Source of the DNA: Natronorubrum halophilum
GTDB taxonomy: Archaea; Halobacteriota; Halobacteria; Halobacteriales; Natrialbaceae
Assembly: GCF_003670115.1 (NCBI RefSeq)
Contig: NZ_QQTY01000004.1
Coordinates: forward strand, 124,001-188,000
Reading direction: 5' to 3'
DNA: 64,000 bases
The stretch's first letter is position 1. Each line of letters opens with the position of its first letter. The translations under genes and the position numbers were made by a program. Below are positions 7,514 through 16,691 of the stretch, piece by piece. Under the pieces are notes generated by a model. It did no database searches. It was not told the origin of the DNA and saw only the letters and a program-made list of their open reading frames with translations.

Positions 7514-9700
7514 CTATATGTAGTCGATCGCCGGCGGCAGTTCGAGCTTCATGCCCTTGCGCTCGCGGATCTCCATGATCTTCTCGCGCTGGAGGGAGTC
7601 GGCCATGACCTCGAAGCCGGCGTTCTCGGTGTTCCAGGAGGCACGTCCCTCGGTCGCGGAGCGGATGTCGCTCGCGAACCCGATCATCTCGCCGACGGGC
7701 GCGATACCCTCGACGACCATGAGGTCTCCTTCCTGGTACATGTCGTCGACGCGGCCACGACGACCCTGGATCTCGCCGGAGGCGGCACCCATGTGGTCGT
7801 TCGGCACGTCGATACGAGCGTCCTGCATCGGCTCGAGCATCTTGATGCGACCGTCGATCAGCGCCTTGTGGACGGCGTTTCGGGTAGCGGGGATGACCTG
7901 TGCCGGGCCACGGTGGATGGTATCCTCGTGGAGTCGAGCGTCGTGCAGGCGGATGAGCGTCCCCTGAACCGGCTCGTTCGCCAGCGGGCCGTTGTCGAGG
8001 GCGTCCTCGAGCCCCTCGATGAACAGCTCCATCGTCTCGTTCAGGTGCTGGATACCCTTCGTCTGATCCAGCAGGATGTTCGAGCCGTGGATGTGCTCGA
8101 CGTCCTGGGAGTCGTCCTTGTCCATGCCGGCTTCTTGCAGGGCCTCACGGCGTTCCTGCTCGGGCATGTCCATCGTCGCCTCCCCTTTCTTGACCGTCTC
8201 GACGAGCTCGTCAGACAGCGGCTCGACGGAGATGTAAAAGCGGTTGTGGCGGTTCGGCGAGATTCCTTCGACCTGGTCGCTCTCTCGCTGGATGGCCTCG
8301 CGGTAGACGACGATCGGCTCACCGGTGTTGACTGGGATGCCCTGATTCTTCTCGATACGCTGAGTGATGACCTCGAGGTGGAGTTCACCCTGTCCGGAGA
8401 TCAGGTGCTCGCCGGTGTCCTCGTTGATCGTAATCTGGATCGTGGGGTCCTCCTTGGAGACCTGGCGCAGCGTCTCGATGAGCTTCGGCAGGTCGTCCAT
8501 CGTCTGGGCCTCCACGCTCTTGGTAATGACCGGCTCGGAGATGTGTTCGATCGTCTCGAACGGCGTCATCTCGGTGCTGGAGACGGTCGAACCGGCGATC
8601 GCGTCTTTGAGACCGGTCACGGCCGCGATGTTCCCGGCCGGTACCTGGTCGACTTCCTCGCGTTCGCCACCCATGTACACACCGACGGACTGGACGCGGT
8701 TTGTTCCCGCGGTCCCCGATACGTAGAGGTCCTGTCCCTTCTCGAGGGTGCCCGAGAAGACACGTCCACTGGCGACTTCGCCGGCGTGGGGATCCATCGC
8801 GATGTCGGTAACCATCAGGACGACTTCGCCGTCCTCGTCGACGAGTCGCATCGAATCCGCGAGTTCGGAGTCGGCGTCACCGCGCCAGATCCGTGGAATA
8901 CGACGGGGCTGGGCGTTGACCGGGTTCGGGAAGTGCTCACAGACCATGTCGAGCACGACGTCCGAAAGCGGCGTCCGCTCGTGGAGCTCCTGGCGCTGGT
9001 CGTTGCGCTCGAGGTCCATGATTTCGCCGAAGTCCATACCGGTTCGCTGCATCGACGGCATGGAGACACCCCACTTGTACAGGGCGGATCCGAAACCGAC
9101 GGTCCCCTCTTCGACGGAAACCGTCCAGTCGTCGATGTCGTCCATCTCCTCGGTCATGCCACGGATGAGTTCGTTGACGTCGTGGATGACCGACAGGAGT
9201 CGGTTCTGCATCTCTTCTGGTCCTTCCTGGAGTTCGGAGATCAGGCGGTCGACCTTGTTGATAAACAGGGTCGGCTTGACGCCTTCGCGAAGTGCCTGTC
9301 GCAGGACCGTCTCGGTCTGGGGCATGGCTCCTTCGACGGCGTCGACGACGACGAGCGCCCCGTCGACGGCGCGCATCGCTCGGGTGACGTCGCCACCGAA
9401 GTCGACGTGGCCCGGCGTGTCGATGAGGTTGATGAGGTGGTTGGTACCATCGTACTCGTGGGTCATCGAAACGTTCGCCGCGTCGATGGTGATCCCACGT
9501 TCCTGTTCGTCTTCCTCCGTATCCATCGCAAGCTGTTCACCGGCAGTCTCATCGGAGATCATGCCGGCACCGGCGAGGAGATTGTCAGAAAGGGTTGTTT
9601 TTCCGTGGTCGACGTGAGCGGCGATGGCGATGTTCCGGATGTTCTCCGGTTCGTCCATCAGCCGTTCACACTCTTGGACGATCTTCTTGCGTCGGCCCAT
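7514..9700 (-). CDS. fusA: Translation elongation factor EF-2
   Basis: 728 aa GTPase that drives translocation on the ribosome. Archaeal EF-2 signatures: G1 AHVDHGKTT near residue 25, DTPGHVDF (G3) and NKVDR (G4) in the G domain; then domain II and the C-terminal domains with [12 protein letters not shown], whose conserved His is the diphthamide target. The ATG at 9700 gives [16 protein letters not shown], the conserved archaeal N-terminus; the frame runs 38 codons further upstream without similarity. In other haloarchaea aef2 follows rps7 closely; here about 7 kb separates them because plus-strand genes are inserted. Confidence 0.98.
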   Translation of the reverse strand: MGRRKKIVQECERLMDEPENIRNIAIAAHVDHGKTTLSDNLLAGAGMISDETAGEQLAMDTEEDEQERGITIDAANVSMTHEYDGTNHLINLIDTPGHVDFGGDVTRAMRAVDGALVVVDAVEGAMPQTETVLRQALREGVKPTLFINKVDRLISELQEGPEEMQNRLLSVIHDVNELIRGMTEEMDDIDDWTVSVEEGTVGFGSALYKWGVSMPSMQRTGMDFGEIMDLERNDQRQELHERTPLSDVVLDMVCEHFPNPVNAQPRRIPRIWRGDADSELADSMRLVDEDGEVVLMVTDIAMDPHAGEVASGRVFSGTLEKGQDLYVSGTAGTNRVQSVGVYMGGEREEVDQVPAGNIAAVTGLKDAIAGSTVSSTEMTPFETIEHISEPVITKSVEAQTMDDLPKLIETLRQVSKEDPTIQITINEDTGEHLISGQGELHLEVITQRIEKNQGIPVNTGEPIVVYREAIQRESDQVEGISPNRHNRFYISVEPLSDELVETVKKGEATMDMPEQERREALQEAGMDKDDSQDVEHIHGSNILLDQTKGIQHLNETMELFIEGLEDALDNGPLANEPVQGTLIRLHDARLHEDTIHRGPAQVIPATRNAVHKALIDGRIKMLEPMQDARIDVPNDHMGAASGEIQGRRGRVDDMYQEGDLMVVEGIAPVGEMIGFASDIRSATEGRASWNTENAGFEVMADSLQREKIMEIRERKGMKLELPPAIDYI

Positions 9701-9990
9701 ATATACCCCATTACCGCCAGCGGGGTCAAAAGGGTAGTGTTTCGTCTCCGCGCGAATCCGTCGAATTTCCCGGATTTCACGCCGGAATTTCAGGTTTGCG
9801 TGAGTGAATGCCACGCATCGGAGGCGAAACGGAAGATGACGAAACGATCAGTCCGCTCTCCTCGAGGTTTCGACTGTCGATCCGTGACACGGGTTTCATC
9901 TTCACTTCGGCTAACAACGGCGGGCACGAACTGCGACCGACGAAACTGGGCGTAAGAGACATACTCTCACAGAACCTGGTACTGGTACAC

Positions 9991-10746
9991 ATGGATATCC
10001 GAATCCAGGGCTCCGGTCCTACTTCTCCGTTCCTCAGCGCCCGGGATGTTTTCGAGACCGAACACGATATTTCGCTTCCGGTCCACGTTCATCTTCGGGA
10101 GGACCCCGACCAACGAACCTGGGCCGCCCACTACGACGACCGACACGTCCTGAACATCTCGAGACAGGCCGCCTCGAGCGCGATGGCTCGCGAACTCGCC
10201 CTCCACGAGTTCGCCCACATGGTCAGACACGAAGAAGAACACCCCTCACACACTCAATCGACGGAAGAGGTCCTCTATCTCGCATTGGCCGGCAAACGCG
10301 TCGAACGCCGAAAGCTCTCGCACTGTTACCAGATCGCGAACCACATGAAAGACATCTACGCCGACGACATCACGCTCGCGGTCGGCCCCGGAGAAAAACT
10401 CCTCTCCTTTCTTGAATCCAGCCTCGCGATGGCCGTCGCCGACCGTCCCATAACTCCCTCCCGACCGGGATTCGAACGCCTCTCCGCGAGTGCAGATCCG
10501 GAGATCACTGCTGTGAACGCGGCGTTCGCGCTCGCACTCGCCGAACGCCACGACCTCGTCGATGACGATCACCGATTGTACGACCTCGCACACGCGGCCG
10601 CGATGGACGCCCCGCAGGTGGACTTCCAGTGGTTCAAGCGCCGATTTCGAGAACTCGCCCGCGATCCCGACTCGAGTACCTACCGGCAGGTACTCGTGGA
10701 CGCGACCCGCGCGTACGTCGGCGGTGAGGGTCCAGCAGCGGAGTGA
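9991..10746 (+). CDS. Haloarchaeal conserved protein with HExxH-like motif (DUF5781-type)
   Basis: 251 aa, soluble and acidic. From memory it resembles a haloarchaeal family labelled DUF5781 that often neighbours EF-2. Residues ~72-86 contain LALHEFAHMVRHEEEHPSH: HEFAH is an HExxH zinc-protease motif and a further His follows at short distance. The helical C-terminal part has no known motif. A zinc-dependent peptidase or a structural zinc protein is possible; neither is established. The ATG at 9991 is chosen because the upstream open frame shows no conserved character. It is divergent from EF-2, sharing a ~290-nt promoter region. Confidence 0.75.
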   Translation: MDIRIQGSGPTSPFLSARDVFETEHDISLPVHVHLREDPDQRTWAAHYDDRHVLNISRQAASSAMARELALHEFAHMVRHEEEHPSHTQSTEEVLYLALAGKRVERRKLSHCYQIANHMKDIYADDITLAVGPGEKLLSFLESSLAMAVADRPITPSRPGFERLSASADPEITAVNAAFALALAERHDLVDDDHRLYDLAHAAAMDAPQVDFQWFKRRFRELARDPDSSTYRQVLVDATRAYVGGEGPAAE

Positions 10747-10948
10747 TTCGACTTCGACTACCGGTGGAGGCACCAGTCGCCACACTGTTACGCCATACAG
10801 TATTTGCTTTCGAAGGCGAGCAGAATACGCAACCCGAACCGAGCGTTGCGGTCGAAAACCAACGCGTTGATGGTAGCACGCACTGCTAACGGTTCGCTAC
10901 AATCCGAACATTTAATGTTTGATCCATGCGTGTTTATAACATATATTG

Positions 10949-11665
10949 ATGTTTTCGCGTAATGACTGGAGTAGTGGGTCGAACGAGGAACGGTTCACCG
11001 AGGAGCTCTCCCAATTGAAACGTCGCGGGGCGAGCGTTCTCGTCGTCGGCTCCGTGCGAGCCACTCAGCGACGGGACGTCTGTCGACGGCTGTTGGGGGA
11101 AGCAACCGGTCAGCCGCGCCGACGCGTTCTGGCATCGACGACTGGCGACAGCCACGATATCTCCCACCTGCTCGATGGGAACGTCGATGCGGCGGAGTCG
11201 GTCAAACTCGTGAACTACGCGACCCAGGCTCGGAGCGCTACCGCGAGTGAAACCGGTTCAAAACGCTCCATACCGTTGGACGAAGTGTCGCCGGTCGAAA
11301 CCACGACTCTCGCCGACCTCGGCATCGCCATCTCGAGTGCCATCGAATCGTTCGAAACCAGTTCGGACAGGCTCGCACCCGCAGAACTCCGCGTCGGTAT
11401 CGACTCTCTGGTTCCACTGCTCGAGGAGTACGGTACCGAGCGCGTCTTCAAATTCGTTCACCTGACGAACGGTCGAGCTAGGGCCACCGACGGCATGATC
11501 CACTACCACCTCCCGCTGGACCGCGACTCGGATGTCGTTTCGGTACTGGCTCCGCTGTTCGACATTGTCATCGAACTTCGGGAGCAAAACGGCGTCTTTC
11601 AGGAACGCTGGTCCATCCACGACGGCGACCAGACCTCCGGCTGGGTCTCGATCAGCCAGCCGTAA
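10949..11665 (+). CDS. Degenerate RecA/KaiC-like protein (HTR-like, DUF7504-type)
   Basis: 238 aa. The strand ASVLVVGSVRATQRRD aligns where KaiC-like ATPases have a P loop, but no GK[S/T] remains, so ATP binding by a classical Walker A is unlikely. The central region (GIDSLVPLLEEYGTERVFKFVHLTNGRA) and the DGMIHYHLPLD segment are shared with the protein at 62276-62995, making the two paralogues. Related families in halophiles have been linked to signalling. The gene is host-like in GC and ends 85 nt before the first CHAT protease on the same strand, so a functional link is plausible but unproven. ATG at 10949 follows an in-frame TTG. Confidence 0.7.
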   Translation: MFSRNDWSSGSNEERFTEELSQLKRRGASVLVVGSVRATQRRDVCRRLLGEATGQPRRRVLASTTGDSHDISHLLDGNVDAAESVKLVNYATQARSATASETGSKRSIPLDEVSPVETTTLADLGIAISSAIESFETSSDRLAPAELRVGIDSLVPLLEEYGTERVFKFVHLTNGRARATDGMIHYHLPLDRDSDVVSVLAPLFDIVIELREQNGVFQERWSIHDGDQTSGWVSISQP

Positions 11666-11750
11666 CGACTATTGATTTCTCGAGCATCAGGTCTGGTATC
11701 TTAGCTGGCGCGTGGTCGCCTGCACCGATCTCTCGCACCCAGTCCATTCC

Positions 11751-13826
11751 ATGAAACCGAAATTCGAAGCAACTGAAGACGGTATCGAGATCATCGATCC
11801 GATCGAGCGCCGTCGATACCGACTGACGACGCATGAACCGGTTTCGCCCGAACCGGTAGATACGGATCGGATTCAGTTTCCAGTAGCGACAGCCGTCGAA
11901 ATCACGACAAAGATGATTACGTTACCAACAAACGAGACCGTCTATGTTCGTGATAAGGATGGGGTGATGATAGCGGAGGTCCGGCCTAATAAGCAAGTTT
12001 CTCTCCCTTGTGATGAATATACTCTCGACCTATCAGGTCCGCTGAAAGTGTATGCTCAGATTAGAAGCCCGGTATATATTTATTCAGACAGTGATAGGAC
12101 ATACATTACATTCGATAAATCGACACACACTATTCTTGGATTTCGATCGTATCATCGACGGCCAGCAGGAATGATCACCACAACTGAGGAACCAACTGAC
12201 GTAATGCAAGCAGTCTCAACATTTGGATCTGCATTAAAGTCTACTACAGTCGAACGCTCCTATCCAACCCATCAAGGCCATCCGCCAGCTATCAAACTTG
12301 GGCATGAGTTACACATACCTGATGAGTTCAAGGGGCTAGATACAGGGATACGAATCGAAGTACCACCAACACTAAGCAACATATTCGTTGTTACACCGCT
12401 CGCATACTATCTGGGTGCCAAAGTCGTTCCTGGTCCAGAGCCACAGCTTGTTACGAAGAGCGAGTTTACGTATAATCTCGAGGGAAAAGAAGATTTTGAG
12501 ACGACAGTAGAGCGTATTCTAAAACAAATATTCTTCCTCGATTGTATCGTTCGGACTGAGGGGGCGACACCACTTCCACTACATGAGGAACAAGTGGTTA
12601 AATCGAAACTCGATATCGATTTTAAATCGTTATATAACAAACCATTGGCCAGTCAAATAAGACATTATCTTTCTATCTCGTTCGATACAGTAGAGGAACA
12701 TCTGCCAGATTGGCGACTGGAGGTGAAACTTAGTCCAACACGAGAGATAATAGAATTTCTTCCATTTATTGCTAATCGTCTTGCGATGGTAACAGTTCAC
12801 AGTGGGAACGGAACTTCAAGATTGGACGTACAAAACCGGGCAGAAGCTATTGAAGGATTTACCAGACATGATCCTGAACATATTGATGGAACAAATCAGT
12901 GTGAAGACACAGCCTCTAATTGTCGAGTTCAAATTTCGGCTCCAACAATCAAGCAGTCTTGGAGTAGAGATGTATCTGCAAATATCACAAGTACAACGCC
13001 ACTTGCAGCGTTCTACAATGGTCTAGGTAGAATCCCAAGGGAAGGTGCCATAGAGATCACAGTCATATGTAATGATCAGAATATGAAGGAGGAGTTAACG
13101 GCAGTAAATAATGTGTATGGAAATCGTGAAGAACTATCATTTGATGTTTCGGTTCATTATGCAGTGACGAAAAAAGATCTTGAAGAGATTCTTTCTCAAG
13201 AAAGTGATTTCGTTCACTATATCGGTCATATTGATCAAGATGGTATGCAGTGTACTGACGGGAAATTGAACGCAGCATCCATTGAAACGGTTGGTGCAAA
13301 GGCATTTTTGCTTAACGCATGTGAGTCACATAAACAAGGGTTGCATTTGGTTGAAGCAGGAAGTTTAGGTGGGATAGTAACTCTTGGTGACATTGTGAAT
13401 AATGGTGCTATCCGTGTAGGAAGTATGATTGCTAAATTGTTGAATCAAGGTTTTCCGCTCTACGCTGCACTAGATTTAACCAAGAAGCAAAATATTACTG
13501 GGGAACAGTATCAAATTGTTGGAAATGGAATAACAACAATAGCACAGTCTAAGACTGGTGCACCTAATGTGTGCATAGTAGCACAGAAAAAAGAGGGAGT
13601 AACTATTAGAATGAAAACATATATGGCTGCAGGAACAGAGAAGGGAAGCTTATTTACACCCTATATAGAATCCGTCGAAAAATATTATATACACCCAGGA
13701 GTGACAGGAGAGATTCCAATTACATACACTCATTTGAAAGAGTTTTTTGATTTGAGGAAAATTCCAGTTATAACTAATGGATCTGTAGAATGGAGCGATA
13801 ATATCAACGCTAGCGATTTTTACTAA
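11751..13826 (+). CDS. CHAT-domain protease-like protein 1
   Basis: 691 aa. The C-terminal third holds a CHAT (caspase/separase-fold) domain: DFVHYIGH with candidate catalytic His493 and LNACES with Cys524, followed by GGIVTLGD. The first ~420 residues have no TPRs and no domain I recognise; they begin with a beta-rich stretch (IIDPIERRRYRL) and include FGSALKSTTVERSYPT, shared with the paralogue. The protein at 14590-16629 is homologous over its full length. The first ~150 nt are GC-rich like the host, then the gene becomes strongly AT-rich. CHAT proteases elsewhere act in programmed death and CRISPR-linked defence; a defence or stress role here is inference. Confidence 0.82.
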   Translation: MKPKFEATEDGIEIIDPIERRRYRLTTHEPVSPEPVDTDRIQFPVATAVEITTKMITLPTNETVYVRDKDGVMIAEVRPNKQVSLPCDEYTLDLSGPLKVYAQIRSPVYIYSDSDRTYITFDKSTHTILGFRSYHRRPAGMITTTEEPTDVMQAVSTFGSALKSTTVERSYPTHQGHPPAIKLGHELHIPDEFKGLDTGIRIEVPPTLSNIFVVTPLAYYLGAKVVPGPEPQLVTKSEFTYNLEGKEDFETTVERILKQIFFLDCIVRTEGATPLPLHEEQVVKSKLDIDFKSLYNKPLASQIRHYLSISFDTVEEHLPDWRLEVKLSPTREIIEFLPFIANRLAMVTVHSGNGTSRLDVQNRAEAIEGFTRHDPEHIDGTNQCEDTASNCRVQISAPTIKQSWSRDVSANITSTTPLAAFYNGLGRIPREGAIEITVICNDQNMKEELTAVNNVYGNREELSFDVSVHYAVTKKDLEEILSQESDFVHYIGHIDQDGMQCTDGKLNAASIETVGAKAFLLNACESHKQGLHLVEAGSLGGIVTLGDIVNNGAIRVGSMIAKLLNQGFPLYAALDLTKKQNITGEQYQIVGNGITTIAQSKTGAPNVCIVAQKKEGVTIRMKTYMAAGTEKGSLFTPYIESVEKYYIHPGVTGEIPITYTHLKEFFDLRKIPVITNGSVEWSDNINASDFY

Positions 13827-13952
13827 TTAGGTACCCGAATACGTGCCGTTATTCGCGAGAACAGTTCCAGTTTGTGATAGAGCTAACATAATTGTGAACA
13901 GAACGCCGATCATTCGTGGGTGCTTCTTCAGGTACTGGGTTAGGTCGTCCAT
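13827..13952 (-). CDS. 41-aa membrane miniprotein between the CHAT genes (DUF7503-like)
   Basis: ATG at 13952, stop adjoining the stop of the first CHAT gene. The product has a polar head (MDDLTQYLKKHPRM), one hydrophobic helix (IGVLFTIMLALSQTGTVLA) and a short polar tail NNGTYSGT. The HPRMIGVLFT...SQ-G pattern matches small haloarchaeal proteins I recall as DUF7503; that match is from memory. The helix could equally be a signal peptide cleaved after VLA, freeing an 8-residue tail. It is antisense and convergent to CHAT 1 and divergent from CHAT 2. Substrate or regulator of the proteases is a testable guess. Confidence 0.6.
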   Translation of the reverse strand: MDDLTQYLKKHPRMIGVLFTIMLALSQTGTVLANNGTYSGT

Positions 13953-14589
13953 AGTACATCAAAGACATAGTGAGGCATGGATATGAATTTATTTTATTAT
14001 ATCTTTTAATTAAATAATAGTATTATAACCGGAGTTAACTGTTCAAAAGGAGAGACAATCCTCTTCGAGCGGGGCAAGTTCAGTCAACAATCGGAAAAAG
14101 GCCCATCACTTCTTCGTAAGCCTTCTGCAAAAGAAGTCATTCGACCGTCGAATGGAGAAGTTCATCTAGAAATAGACTAACAAGAAGTTCGTAGCACTAT
14201 GACCAACTGAATAATTCGAAGGAATGTCGGTAGGAAGGACAAGAACCTGCGTGTCCGGAGCGTTCTGTCGAAGTGGATCAAAAATATACAGAAGTCAGGT
14301 GATCCGAGTTCCTAATCGAGAAGTGAATTGAAATAATACCCCTATTATTCTAGAGTTATTTAATTAAGATTAATTCTATAAATATGGGAGACAATTAGTA
14401 TTTCTCAGGAAGGTACTATCAAATGCAGTCAAAAGAAAATAAGGAGAGATACATATTCATGAATGACGTACGTTACAGGATAGCAACCGAAATATCTGAT
14501 AGAACCAGAACGTATATTTCATAGACACACCTTTAACTCTATAAGATAGGTGAATTTTCCAGTGGAGATTTTAACTAGACTCATTTAGT
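13953..14589. other. AT-rich spacer between miniprotein and CHAT 2
   Basis: About 640 nt. Both flanks are extremely AT-rich (14000-14020 and 14340-14390) and carry a perfect 12-bp inverted pair, TTAATTAAATAA at 14006-14017 and TTATTTAATTAA at 14356-14367. The 14040-14330 middle is closer to host GC and has no intact frame. A 33-codon frame at 14423-14524 (MQSKENKERY...) is present but has no clear coding character. The region must hold promoters for the miniprotein and for CHAT 2. Confidence 0.4.
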
Positions 14590-16629
14590 ATGAAACCGAA
14601 GTTTAAATCAGTTCAAGATGGGTTAGTAATTGTTGATCCGATTGAACGTCAGCATTTTCAAATCAAAACACAAACACCAGTTACACCGATACCCACTGAT
14701 ACTGATAAAATCCCATACCCGATGGATGCGGCAGTAAAGATTACAACAAGTGGATTTACCTTACCAATCGATAATGTGGTTTATGTTCGTAATCCAGACA
14801 AATCGCTAATCACTGAAATCTACCAGAATGAAAAGATAATTCTTGAGCGGGCAGAATATATCCTCGATATATCAGGCTCATTGAAGGTATATGTGAAGGT
14901 TAATAGTTCAGCTCGGATTCATATTAGCGTAGATCAGACAAAAATTTCTTTTGATGGTGTGACAGAATTGATTGTTAGTGCGCGATCACATCAAACACAT
15001 CCAACAGCGACAATTACGACAACACCTGAACCAATTAATATGATGCGGGCTGTTTCTATGTTCGGGTCAGCACTGAAATCAACAACGACTGAACGGTCAT
15101 ATCCGACGCTTCGTGGACATCCACCAAGTATTAAACTAGGTGATGAGCTGGAGATTCCAGAGGAGTTAACTCGTCCAAATACAGGTGTCCAAATTAAAAT
15201 ACCACCAACATATAGGCACATATTCATTGTTGCACCACTCGTGTATTACCTCGCAGCGGAGATCGTCCCTGGTTCAACACCACAACTCGTTACAGACACA
15301 GGATATGTATACGAATTCGGGGAGGAGGAAGTGTTTGAGTCAGTAGTTGAGAAAGCTTTAAAGCAAGTTTTTTTACTTGATTGTGTCGTGCAAACTGAGG
15401 GAAAGACGCCAACAAATTTGTATGAACGGAAGAAAATTAAACCCAGACTCAAGTTTGATATTGAAACTGTGTACGAACAGACGATGGCAGAACAGCTTGA
15501 AACCTATCTCGAAGTTCCGTTTACAACAATAGAACCACTACTTCCAAAGTGGTGGCTTGAGACACAACTCGAGCCGACTGCAGAGCATGTTGAATACCTC
15601 CCATTTGCTGCTAATGACTTCTCTGCAATCACGATTACCGAAGACAACCGTTCTCTCACGCACACACAGGTAGGTGCCAAAACAAACATGGTTGGTGAAT
15701 GCAGCGGGGGAGATAACCGGTTAAATAAAATATTTTCCAATAATATTTCGATAATTAACCAATATTGGAATGACGAAGATGGATCAGTAATTCCAAGTAC
15801 CAAACCGTTATCGGCATTCCATCACCGTGTTAATCAATCACCCCGTGAGGGTTCACTCGAAATTGAAGTTATTTGTAATGACGCAAACATGAGTGAAGAG
15901 CTTGTGAAGGTTCATGAAACATACGGTGATCGAGATGATCTTCCATTTGAGGTCACGATTCACCATGACCTTTCAAAAAACGATCTTAAACAGGTACTTA
16001 CTCGGGAAAGCGACTTTGTCCACTATATTGGCCATATCAATTCAGATGGTTTTCGATGCTCGGATGGAATGTTAGATGCTGCAACTGTCGAATCGGTTGG
16101 AACGAAGGCGTTCTTTCTTAATGCGTGTCAATCTTATGAACAGGGATTCAATCTTATCAAGGCAGGTGCTATCGGTGGTATTGTAACGCTTGCAGAGGTG
16201 AAAAACAGTGATGCAGTAGATGCAGGAGAAACTATTGCTCAACTACTAAACATTGGTTTTCCGCTTTACGCTACACTAGATGTTTTTCAAAAGAAAGGAG
16301 GAAGCAGTCAACAGTATCATATCCTCGGAGATGGAATGTTAACAATAGTACAATCTGACCAGCCATCTCCAGAGATTTGCACAATAATTCGAGGAAAAAA
16401 GGAAAACCGGATTAAAATTGAGACGTATATTTCACCAGAATGTATGCATGGGAGTTTATGTATGCCCTATGTTGACTCGATTAAGACATATCGCATAATA
16501 TCGGGAAAAATACAATCATTTCCTATAACAGATGCAGAAACTATAGAATTTTTCAATTCAGGGAAATTCCCGGTTTTACTCGATAACGAACTCCGATGGA
16601 GCAACGAAATCAAGACGCACGAGTTATAA
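14590..16629 (+). CDS. CHAT-domain protease-like protein 2
   Basis: 679 aa, collinear with the upstream CHAT protein from MKPKF to the end. The CHAT dyad is conserved: DFVHYIGH with His482 and LNACQS with Cys513, the same 31-residue spacing as in paralogue 1. Shared N-terminal landmarks are DPIERQHFQIKT, MFGSALKSTTTERSYPT and PQLVTDTGYVYEF. Codon use is AT-rich throughout, unlike the flanking ribosomal genes, which argues for horizontal origin. The gene ends 62 nt from the convergent rps7 stop. It could be a catalytic partner of CHAT 1, or a specificity variant created by duplication. No membrane segment is evident. Confidence 0.82.
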   Translation: MKPKFKSVQDGLVIVDPIERQHFQIKTQTPVTPIPTDTDKIPYPMDAAVKITTSGFTLPIDNVVYVRNPDKSLITEIYQNEKIILERAEYILDISGSLKVYVKVNSSARIHISVDQTKISFDGVTELIVSARSHQTHPTATITTTPEPINMMRAVSMFGSALKSTTTERSYPTLRGHPPSIKLGDELEIPEELTRPNTGVQIKIPPTYRHIFIVAPLVYYLAAEIVPGSTPQLVTDTGYVYEFGEEEVFESVVEKALKQVFLLDCVVQTEGKTPTNLYERKKIKPRLKFDIETVYEQTMAEQLETYLEVPFTTIEPLLPKWWLETQLEPTAEHVEYLPFAANDFSAITITEDNRSLTHTQVGAKTNMVGECSGGDNRLNKIFSNNISIINQYWNDEDGSVIPSTKPLSAFHHRVNQSPREGSLEIEVICNDANMSEELVKVHETYGDRDDLPFEVTIHHDLSKNDLKQVLTRESDFVHYIGHINSDGFRCSDGMLDAATVESVGTKAFFLNACQSYEQGFNLIKAGAIGGIVTLAEVKNSDAVDAGETIAQLLNIGFPLYATLDVFQKKGGSSQQYHILGDGMLTIVQSDQPSPEICTIIRGKKENRIKIETYISPECMHGSLCMPYVDSIKTYRIISGKIQSFPITDAETIEFFNSGKFPVLLDNELRWSNEIKTHEL

Positions 16630-16630
16630 C

Positions 16631-16659
16631 CTCGAGAACCTATCGCGACCGCTCTCGAG
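16631..16659. terminator. Weak hairpin between convergent CHAT 2 and rps7
   Basis: CTCGAGA (16631-16637) and TCTCGAG (16653-16659) can form a 7-bp stem with a 15-nt loop, midway between two convergent stop codons. CTCGAG-type words are very common in this genome, so chance is a real possibility. Confidence 0.25.
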
Positions 16660-16691
16660 ACAGGATCTAGAAAACGAAAGAACTCGTAGTC

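Noticed and set aside
6995-9955. 986-codon plus-strand frame opposite EF-2
   Set aside because: Shadow of the EF-2 coding strand; no domain or compositional support.
14041-14330. Possible degraded IS1341/TnpB transposase fragments (for example NNRKKAHHFFVSLL at ~14086-14127)
   Set aside because: Short, in different frames and without any TnpB catalytic motif or zinc ribbon; resemblance is too weak to call a mobile element.
14423-14524. 33-codon ORF before CHAT 2
   Set aside because: No hydrophobic or conserved pattern; AT-rich DNA readily gives such short frames. Mentioned only within the spacer entry.
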